From JALYUA01 sp038329555 (GTDB lineage: Bacteria; Acidobacteriota; Thermoanaerobaculia; UBA5066; Gp7-AA6): a DNA stretch of 12,455 nucleotides. The stretch spans positions 1 to 12,455 of the forward strand of contig JBBQNC010000075.1 in NCBI GenBank assembly GCA_038329555.1, given 5' to 3'. Positions 7,015-12,455 of this stretch are shown here, one piece after another. Both the position numbers and the translations under genes were made by a program. The notes under the pieces were generated by a model, which did no database searches, had not been told where the DNA came from, and was given only the letters and a program-made list of their open reading frames with translations. The stretch's first letter is position 1. Every line of letters begins with the position of its first letter.

Positions 7015-8055
7015 ATGACGACGACCACGCCTTCGGCTGGCCTCGATGCGGTACCGGCGCGACGCGCACCGTCCCGCACCGCTGTCTTCGTCCTCCTGGC
7101 CCTCGCCGGGGCGGCCTTCTTTTCGTGCAAGAAGAAGGAGGCCGCGACCGGAGCGCCCGGCGCCGACGGAAACGCGGCTCCGTCCGGGTCGGCCGCGCCC
7201 CAGCCGGCGCCGGTCGCCGCTCCGGGACCCGCGCTCCGGCAGGCCGCGGAGCCCAACCAGATCCCGTGGGCCAATCTGAAGACGGCGAGCGACGCCGCGG
7301 TGGACGAGGCGGGGCGGCTGTGGGTCGCGGACCAGGGCAACTCCGCGATCCGGCTCTTCGACGCGGCGGGCGGCGCCCTCGGGGGCTGGGGCGGCCGGGG
7401 CTCGGGACAGTACGGGATGCAGGAGCCGTGCGGCATCGCCGTGCGGGGGGACGACGTGTACGTGGCGGACACATACAAGACCGGCGTCGAGCTGTTCAAT
7501 CAGGCGGGCCAGTGGAAGGCGACGAGCACCGCCGGCCTCTACAACCCCCACGACGTCGCCGTGGGGCCCGACGGAAAAGTCTGGATCGCGGACACGGGCA
7601 ACGACCGTTTGATCGTCTCCGACCACGACCTCTCGAATCCGCGGCCGGTCGGCAAGCACGGCGCGGGCCCTGGGGAATTCTCGACCCCCGCGAGCCTCGT
7701 CGTCGGTCCGTCGGGCCGGGTCTACGTCGCGGACGTCGACAACCGCCGCATCCAGGTGCTCGAGGGCGACGGGCGGTTCCGCGCCCAGTGGAAGTTTGCC
7801 GGCTGGGGTCCCGACGGGGAGGGATACCTCGACGTCGACGCCGACGAGACCCTTTACGCGAGCGACGCCGTCGGAAACGCGGTCGTACAGGTCGATCGCA
7901 ACGGCCGCGAAGTCCGCCGCTGGACCACCGACGACGCGGGCGAAAAATTCGCGCGCCCGCGAGGCGTCGCCATCGATCGAAAGAATCGGGTCCTTTACGT
8001 CGTCAACGCGGGCAAGAACACGGTGTCGAAGCTGAAATTGTCCCCCGCCAAGTGA
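7015..8055 (+). CDS. Exported NHL-repeat beta-propeller protein, probable lipoprotein
   Basis: A 346-residue protein. A basic N-terminus (R16-R17, R21) is followed by a hydrophobic stretch (about 22-36) ending A-A-F-F-S-C, so Cys38 could be lipidated. The F-F-S-C box departs from the usual L-A/S-G/A-C, and an uncleaved anchor or signal peptidase I cleavage are alternatives. Three Lys residues follow, then an Ala/Pro/Gly-rich tether (about 44-80). Residues 83-342 form six NHL blades, including blade-2 E-P-C-G with Cys139, V-W-I-A-D-T-G-N-D-R in blade 3, and a Gly-Trp insertion at 263-264. It aligns blade for blade with the C-terminal propeller of the preceding DUF2298 protein, starting from a shared Pro-Trp, and looks like a free-standing version of it. 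No enzymatic motif is recognised. A scaffold or ligand-binding role outside the membrane is inferred from position between two NHL-bearing membrane proteins. Its TGA overlaps the GTG of the next gene. Confidence 0.87.
   Translation: MTTTTPSAGLDAVPARRAPSRTAVFVLLALAGAAFFSCKKKEAATGAPGADGNAAPSGSAAPQPAPVAAPGPALRQAAEPNQIPWANLKTASDAAVDEAGRLWVADQGNSAIRLFDAAGGALGGWGGRGSGQYGMQEPCGIAVRGDDVYVADTYKTGVELFNQAGQWKATSTAGLYNPHDVAVGPDGKVWIADTGNDRLIVSDHDLSNPRPVGKHGAGPGEFSTPASLVVGPSGRVYVADVDNRRIQVLEGDGRFRAQWKFAGWGPDGEGYLDVDADETLYASDAVGNAVVQVDRNGREVRRWTTDDAGEKFARPRGVAIDRKNRVLYVVNAGKNTVSKLKLSPAK
7261..8040 (+). repeat. NHL repeat array 2 (six blades), stand-alone propeller
   Basis: Six repeats in register with arrays 1 and 3. 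Short DNA identities with array 1 remain: 17 bases are identical between 7739-7755 and 6540-6556, covering the N-R-R-I-Q segment of blade 4. Part of the 7015-8055 CDS. Confidence 0.87.
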
Positions 8056-10805
8056 CGGGAGTCGAAGTCCCGGATCCGGCGGGAGAGCGGGTCGCTCCCG
8101 CCGCAGCGGGACGCGGGCGCCGGATCCTGATCGGGCTCTTCCTGCTCGCCGCGGTCGCGACCCGCTTCATCGACCTGGACGACCGGCCGCTTCATCACGA
8201 CGAGTCGATCCACGCGTTCCAGTCCTACACGCTCTCGAAGGAGGGCAACTGGCGCTACGACCCCGCGTATCACGGCCCCTTTCTCTATTACGTAAACGCC
8301 CTCGTCTACAAGATCTTCGGCGCGACCAACACGACCGCGCGCGTCATGCCGGCTGCGTTCGGAGTCGGACTGCTTCTCTTCGCGATCCCGCTCGCATCGT
8401 GGTTCGGAGTCGAGGCGGCGGCGTTCTACGCGCTTCTCGTGCTCATCTCTCCGCACCTGACCTACTTCTCCCGATTCATCCGGGAGGACCTCTATTCGCT
8501 CGTCTTCACGTTCGGGACGATCGTCGCATTCCGCCGCTTTCTCGAGACCGACCGGTCCCGGTGGTTGACGCTCTCCGCCGTTTCCTTCGCGCTCGCGGGC
8601 GCGACGAAGGAGAACGCGTACATGACGGGCGTCCTGTTCGTTCTCTTCGGCCTGTGGGTCTTCGCGGCGCACGCGCTCGACCCCGCCTCCGGGGGCGTCG
8701 CGGCGGCGACGCGCGCCACCTACGCGTGGATCGCGGCGCGGTTCGTGCCTCTGCTGATCGCCGGGATCGTCTTTCTCTCGATCTGGTCACTTCTCTACAC
8801 CGCGTTCGGACGATACCCGAGCGACTGGCTGGCGATCCCCAAGGCCATCAAGTACTGGATGGGACAGCACGCGATCGCCCGGATTCCGGGGCCCTGGTAC
8901 TACTACTTCCCGCAGCTCCTGGTCTACGAAGCGGCGACCCTGCTCGCGGCTCTGTTCGTGCTGCGCCGGCCCGATGTGCGCCGCGATCGGTTCATCCAGT
9001 CGGTCGCGTGCGTCGCCGCCGGACTCCTTCTCGGCGCGACCGCATCGTCGCTTTTCGGAAACTTCTCCTCCTCCCGGATCGTGTTTCTGGGCTTCGCCGG
9101 GGCCGGGATCCTGGTCGGCCTCGCGCGGCTGCGCATCGCTCCCCTGCCCGGCGACGAGCGGGCGGCGCCGTTTCTCCGCTTCGTCGTGTACTGGGCGCTC
9201 GCGTCGCTCGCCATCTACGCCTGGGCGAGAGAGAAGGTCCCCTGGCTCACGGTCCATCCCCTGCTTCCGATGACGATCCTCGCGGCCATCGGTCTCGCCG
9301 GCCTGTGGCGCGACCGGAGGCAACCCCGGGTCCGGCTGGCCCTCGCGGCCGTCGGACTGCTGCTGGCGCTGAACGCATCCGCGATGTACCTCGCCTGCTT
9401 CCGCTACGGCGCGCACGACGTCGCCCGCGAGCCCGGGCACGCCGAGATGCTCGCCTACGTCCAGACGACGCGCGATCTCGTGCGCGCTCTCGGGGTCGTC
9501 GAAAAAGCCCGCGGCCGGGTGCCCGCCGGCCAGAACGTCATCACCGTGTCGGGCGAGTCCTCGTGGCCGCTGACCTGGTACCTGCGGGACACGCCAACGA
9601 CCTGGGCGCCCCGCGTGCAAAACGCTTCGACGCCGATCATCGTCGCCGACTGGGACGCCGAGGGCGGCCTGGAGAAACAGCTGGCCGGCCTCTACACCGC
9701 GACGCGCGTGCCGATCCGCGCGTGGTGGTTCCCGGGCCGGATCCCGGCCGCGCCGGCATCGGGCGGCAAGCCCGCCACCCCCGAACGGCCAACGGTCACG
9801 GACCTCGTTCGCTACCTGCTCTTCCACGAGATCTGGAGCCCGATCGGCTCGCAGGACGCGACCTTTTTTGTCCGCAAGGATCTCGAGCAGGGCACCGGTC
9901 CCCTGGAGCCGTTGAATTTCACCCTCCACGATCCGACGGCGCGCGACTACAACGGCGAGGCCGGCGTGATTCCGCCCGTGCGGACTCTCGGAGCGCCGGG
10001 CAACGGCCCGGGCGAGTTCAACGAGCCGCGGGGGCTAGCCGTCGACGGTCACGGGAGCCTCTACGTCGCCGACACCAAGAACAGCCGGATCCAGGTCTTC
10101 GACGGCAACGGGCAGTTCGTGCGTCAGTTCGGCTCCCAGGGCGACGCGCCCGATCAGTTCAAGGAGCCGTGCGGGCTCTCTGTCGACGCCCAGGGCGACC
10201 TGTGGGTCGCCGACACCTGGAACGGCCGCGTCGTCCACTACCGCGCCGACGGCACCGTCGCCGGCGTCATCGGCGGGCAGAATACGGACGTCGGCTTCTT
10301 CGGCCCGCGCGCCGTCGTCGCGTCCCGGGGCGTCGTTTACGTCGCCGATACGGGAAACAAGCGGATCGTGCGGTTCGATCCGGCCGGAAAGAAGCTCGGC
10401 CAGTTCGGCGGCGAGGGCAGCGGCGAGGGACAGCTGGTCGAGCCGGTCGGTCTCGCGGCGGACGCTTCAGGGAGGATCTACGTCGCCGACACGGGAAATC
10501 ACCGCGTGCAGATCTTCGACGCGGACGGAAAGTTCCTCCGGCAATTCCCCGTGCCGGGCTGGAAAGATTTCTACACGGAGCCGTACATCGCCATCGGGCC
10601 CGCCGATACCGTCATCGTCACCGACGCCTGGGGCGGGCGCGTCGCTGCCTACGACTCCAAGGGGGTCATGCGCCGTTCCTGGAAGGCGGACAAGGACTTC
10701 AAGCAGCCGACGGGGATCGCCGTGGACGCCTTCGGCCGCGTCTCGGTCTCCGACCGCGGAACGCACCGCATCTTCACCTGGCCGCTGACGTCGGTGCTCC
10801 CCTGA
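8052..10805 (+). CDS. TIGR03663-family (Agl23-type, GT-C-like) membrane protein with C-terminal NHL propeller
   Basis: A 917-residue protein. Residues ~24-400 are polytopic and carry the few near-invariant features described for TIGR03663: D50-E51 in H-H-D-E-S-I-H-A, H-G-P at 74-76 (Y-H-G-P-F-L-Y), Arg97 in T-A-R-V-M-P, and R-F-I-R-E-D at 141-146. The family has weak N-terminal similarity to dolichyl-phosphate-mannose mannosyltransferases (PMT/GT39), tends to co-occur with DUF2298/TIGR03662 genes as here, and is called flippase-associated Agl23 in some annotations. No reaction is proven. A soluble segment follows (about 450-635) with S-G-E-S-S-W-P at 500-506 and F-H-E-I-W-S-P-I-G-S-Q-D. The C-terminus (about 641-910) is a six-bladed NHL propeller. 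Start: GTG 8052 overlaps the TGA of the upstream gene (GTGA). It has no Shine-Dalgarno of its own, so translational coupling is likely. The frame is open further upstream, but that part is antisense-like filler over gene 4. Confidence 0.9.
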   Translation: MTGVEVPDPAGERVAPAAAGRGRRILIGLFLLAAVATRFIDLDDRPLHHDESIHAFQSYTLSKEGNWRYDPAYHGPFLYYVNALVYKIFGATNTTARVMPAAFGVGLLLFAIPLASWFGVEAAAFYALLVLISPHLTYFSRFIREDLYSLVFTFGTIVAFRRFLETDRSRWLTLSAVSFALAGATKENAYMTGVLFVLFGLWVFAAHALDPASGGVAAATRATYAWIAARFVPLLIAGIVFLSIWSLLYTAFGRYPSDWLAIPKAIKYWMGQHAIARIPGPWYYYFPQLLVYEAATLLAALFVLRRPDVRRDRFIQSVACVAAGLLLGATASSLFGNFSSSRIVFLGFAGAGILVGLARLRIAPLPGDERAAPFLRFVVYWALASLAIYAWAREKVPWLTVHPLLPMTILAAIGLAGLWRDRRQPRVRLALAAVGLLLALNASAMYLACFRYGAHDVAREPGHAEMLAYVQTTRDLVRALGVVEKARGRVPAGQNVITVSGESSWPLTWYLRDTPTTWAPRVQNASTPIIVADWDAEGGLEKQLAGLYTATRVPIRAWWFPGRIPAAPASGGKPATPERPTVTDLVRYLLFHEIWSPIGSQDATFFVRKDLEQGTGPLEPLNFTLHDPTARDYNGEAGVIPPVRTLGAPGNGPGEFNEPRGLAVDGHGSLYVADTKNSRIQVFDGNGQFVRQFGSQGDAPDQFKEPCGLSVDAQGDLWVADTWNGRVVHYRADGTVAGVIGGQNTDVGFFGPRAVVASRGVVYVADTGNKRIVRFDPAGKKLGQFGGEGSGEGQLVEPVGLAADASGRIYVADTGNHRVQIFDADGKFLRQFPVPGWKDFYTEPYIAIGPADTVIVTDAWGGRVAAYDSKGVMRRSWKADKDFKQPTGIAVDAFGRVSVSDRGTHRIFTWPLTSVLP
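9972..10781 (+). repeat. NHL repeat array 3 (six blades), C-terminus of the TIGR03663 protein
   Basis: The most canonical of the three arrays, with Y-V-A-D-T-K/G-N-x-R in blades 1, 3 and 4. Blade 2 has E-P-C-G with Cys707 and D-T-W-N-G-R-V, matching array 1. A Gly-Trp insertion (836-837) follows blade 4. A 20-base identity links blade 3 here (10341-10360) to blade 3 of array 1 (6386-6405). Part of the 8052-10805 CDS. Confidence 0.9.
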
Positions 10806-10852
10806 CGGTGCGGGGCGGGCTGCGGCGGGCGGGCTGACCGCCACGAAGACCC

Positions 10853-10867
10853 CGGTGCCAGGCACCG
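10853..10867. repeat. 15-base near-perfect palindrome overlapping a proposed start codon
   Basis: CGGTGCC, one A, then GGCACCG: two perfect 7-base arms. It lies in the short gap after the TIGR03663-NHL gene and contains the only acceptable start (GTG 10855) for the last gene. A second, weaker stem (10828-10832 with 10838-10842) lies just upstream. Neither is followed by a T-run. It could be a dispersed genomic palindrome, an operator, or an mRNA element covering the start codon. Confidence 0.6.
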
Positions 10868-12455
10868 ATCGGACCCGTGCGCCGGCGGCCCCTCCGCTCG
10901 AATGGTGGCTGTTCGCTCTCGCTCTCGCGGTGTACGCGGTCACGCGCGGGATCGGAATCACCCGGTTTCCGACCTTCTTCTTCTGCGACGAAGCCCTCCA
11001 GGGAAACCTCGCTTCCCAGCTGCTCGAGAACAACTTCCGGGATCACACCGGGACGCTTCTCCCGCCGTACTTCCTGAACGACCGGCGCTGGGCGGTGAGC
11101 CTCTCCGTTTACGTCCATCTGATCCCCGTCTGGCTCTTCGGCAAGTCCGTGGCCTGCGTGCGGCTGACGTCCGCCGCGGTGACCCTGCTCGGCGCGGCGG
11201 CCGGCGGTCTGGCGTTGAAGGAGATGCGGAACCGCTTCTGGTGGACGGCGCCGCTCCTCGTCGGGATCACCCCGCTGTTCTTCGTGCACGCGCGCCTCGG
11301 TTTCGAGAGCGCGATGATGGCCTCGTTCTTCTTCTGCTTCCTCTGGGCGTACTTCGTCTACCGCAACCGCGATCCGCGATGGGTCTTCGCCGCGCTCTTC
11401 TTCGGCGCCTGCACGTTCTACGCGTACACCGCTGGCCAGGGCGTCATGCTCGTGACGGGTCTCGCGCTGCTTTTCTCGGACCTGCGCTACCACCTGCGGC
11501 AGAAGAAGGCCCTCCTCGCCGGCGCGCTGCTCTTCGCCGTCCTCCTCGCCCTTCCTTACGTGCGTTATCGGCGCCTCCATCCCCGGGTCGTGCGGGATCA
11601 GCTCGCGGTCCTGGACTCCTACTGGCTGCATAAGGTCCCGCTGTCGGAGAAGCTTCGCGAGTTCGGAACCAACTACGCCGCGGGCCTCGATCCCCGCTAC
11701 TGGTTCCTACCGAACGATAAGGAATTCGCGCGCCACCGGATGGACGGCCTCGCGTTCCTGCCCCCCGTCTTCCTGCCGTTCATCGCGGTCGGGATCTTCG
11801 TATGCTTGAGAAAGTTCATCCGCTCCCCGCTCCATCGAGCCGTTCTCCTGACGCCGCTCGGCGTTCCCTTCTCCGGCGCGGCGGCGAACATCCAGATCCT
11901 GAGGCTGCTCGCCATGATCGTTCCCGCCGTTCTTCTCACGGCCGTGGGCCTCGACCAGGTCTACACGTGGCTCGCGAGATGGCGGGTGCGATACGCCGTC
12001 TTCTCCGCCGCCTGCGCGGCGGCCCTGGCCCTTCACTGCGCGTACCTGACCCGCGCGGCGCTCCTGTACGGCCCCACCTGGGAGCGGGACTACGGGCTCT
12101 ACGGGATCCAGTGGGGCGCCCCTCAGGTCTTCCGCGCGATCCACGAGGAGCTCGCGCGCTCGAAGAATTCCCGGGTGCTCGTCTCCTCGACGTGGGCGAA
12201 CAATCCCGCGGAGTTCATCTTTTTCTTCCTCACACCGGCCGAGCGAGCGCGCGTCGCGATCGGAGACATCCGGGCCTGGAACGAACGGGAGACGGGGCTC
12301 GCGGGCAACGAGATCTTCGTGATGACCCCGAGCGAATACCAGCTCGCGAAGAGCCGGCCCAAGTTCGTCGTCCCGCCGTCCATCCGGTCGATCCCCTATC
12401 CCGACGGGCGGCCCGGCTTCCGCTTCGTCCGCGTTCGTTACGCCCCGAACGCGGC
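10855..12455 (+). CDS. Polytopic GT-C/ArnT-like glycosyltransferase (partial at right edge)
   Basis: An open frame with no stop before the window end: 533 complete codons from GTG 10855. An in-frame stop at 10786-10788 bounds it upstream, and GTG 10855 is the only GTG or ATG between that stop and the first helix (CTG 10834 is the alternative). Seen: a first helix W-W-L-F-A-L-A-L-A-V-Y-A-V (about 14-28), then F-F-F-C-D-E-A-L-Q-G with the acidic pair D45-E46 in the first outer loop, as in ArnT/PMT-type GT-C enzymes that use polyprenyl-phosphate sugars. Several more helices follow, with H-A-R-L-G-F-E-S, Y-A-Y-T-A-G-Q and an R-H-R-M-D-G-L-A loop, and then a soluble C-terminal segment from about 405. 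No close family was recognised beyond GT-C/PMT_2-like; donor and acceptor are unknown. It sits 49 bases after the TIGR03663-NHL gene and probably belongs to the same operon. The cut end leaves open whether it too carries an NHL tail. Confidence 0.82.
   Translation, partial: MPGTDRTRAPAAPPLEWWLFALALAVYAVTRGIGITRFPTFFFCDEALQGNLASQLLENNFRDHTGTLLPPYFLNDRRWAVSLSVYVHLIPVWLFGKSVACVRLTSAAVTLLGAAAGGLALKEMRNRFWWTAPLLVGITPLFFVHARLGFESAMMASFFFCFLWAYFVYRNRDPRWVFAALFFGACTFYAYTAGQGVMLVTGLALLFSDLRYHLRQKKALLAGALLFAVLLALPYVRYRRLHPRVVRDQLAVLDSYWLHKVPLSEKLREFGTNYAAGLDPRYWFLPNDKEFARHRMDGLAFLPPVFLPFIAVGIFVCLRKFIRSPLHRAVLLTPLGVPFSGAAANIQILRLLAMIVPAVLLTAVGLDQVYTWLARWRVRYAVFSAACAAALALHCAYLTRAALLYGPTWERDYGLYGIQWGAPQVFRAIHEELARSKNSRVLVSSTWANNPAEFIFFFLTPAERARVAIGDIRAWNERETGLAGNEIFVMTPSEYQLAKSRPKFVVPPSIRSIPYPDGRPGFRFVRVRYAPNA

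Noticed and set aside
7060..7077. Twin-arginine export signal on the free propeller
   Set aside because: R16-R17 is not followed by the F-L-K-type pattern. It reads as the ordinary basic region of a Sec signal peptide.
7125..8051. Upstream extension of the TIGR03663 frame over the free propeller gene
   Set aside because: This stretch translates to Arg-rich sequence without motifs. The true start is the overlapping GTG at 8052, just before the first helix.
8787..9929. Antisense frames opposite the TIGR03663 gene (including 10774-11631 further on)
   Set aside because: Same GC-bias shadow effect, with no domain, start signal or neighbouring context to support them.
6059..10781. NHL arrays as DNA-level tandem repeats or a CRISPR-like array
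   Set aside because: The periodicity is at protein level, and the DNA of successive blades is diverged, with no constant repeat/spacer pattern.

Overview
The window is high-GC bacterial DNA (roughly two thirds G+C by eye, not counted). It reads as one plus-strand block of six genes in cell-surface glycan or glycoprotein assembly. I see no rRNA, tRNA, CRISPR array, transposase or integrase. The host cannot be fixed from sequence alone. Composition, GTG starts and the pairing of a DUF2298 (Chlor_Arch_YYY) protein with a TIGR03663 protein fit an uncultured Acidobacteriota, Chloroflexota or similar GC-rich lineage.

Layout: (1) 1-657, the C-terminal half of a GT4 (GT-B fold) glycosyltransferase cut by the left edge. 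(2) 757-1836, an extended SDR nucleotide-sugar epimerase closely resembling CDP-paratose/CDP-tyvelose 2-epimerase. (3) 1865-6952, a 1695-residue protein joining a GT39/ArnT-like GT-C region, a DUF2298/TIGR03662 membrane region and a C-terminal six-bladed NHL beta-propeller. (4) 7015-8055, a free-standing NHL propeller with a signal peptide or lipoprotein-like leader. (5) 8052-10805, a TIGR03663 ('Agl23'-type, GT-C-like) membrane protein with its own C-terminal NHL propeller, starting inside the stop codon of gene 4. (6) 10855 to the right edge, another polytopic GT-C-like protein, incomplete.

Genes 2-6 lie 28, 62, -4 and 49 bases apart with no convincing terminator between them, so they probably form one transcription unit. 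A plausible working model is as follows. The cytoplasmic enzymes (GT4, epimerase) prepare or use nucleotide sugars. The GT-C-like membrane proteins use polyprenyl-linked sugars at the outer face of the membrane. The three related propellers sit in the extracytoplasmic space as docking or ligand-binding modules.

The most notable feature is that one distinctive NHL propeller subtype occurs three times. It is fused to two different membrane proteins and also stands alone between them. All three copies keep a blade-2 Cys (E-x-C-G) and a Gly-Trp insertion between blades 4 and 5. This suggests a dedicated NHL-coupled surface glycosylation cassette. Family assignments rest on recognisable motifs; the cassette's function is inference.
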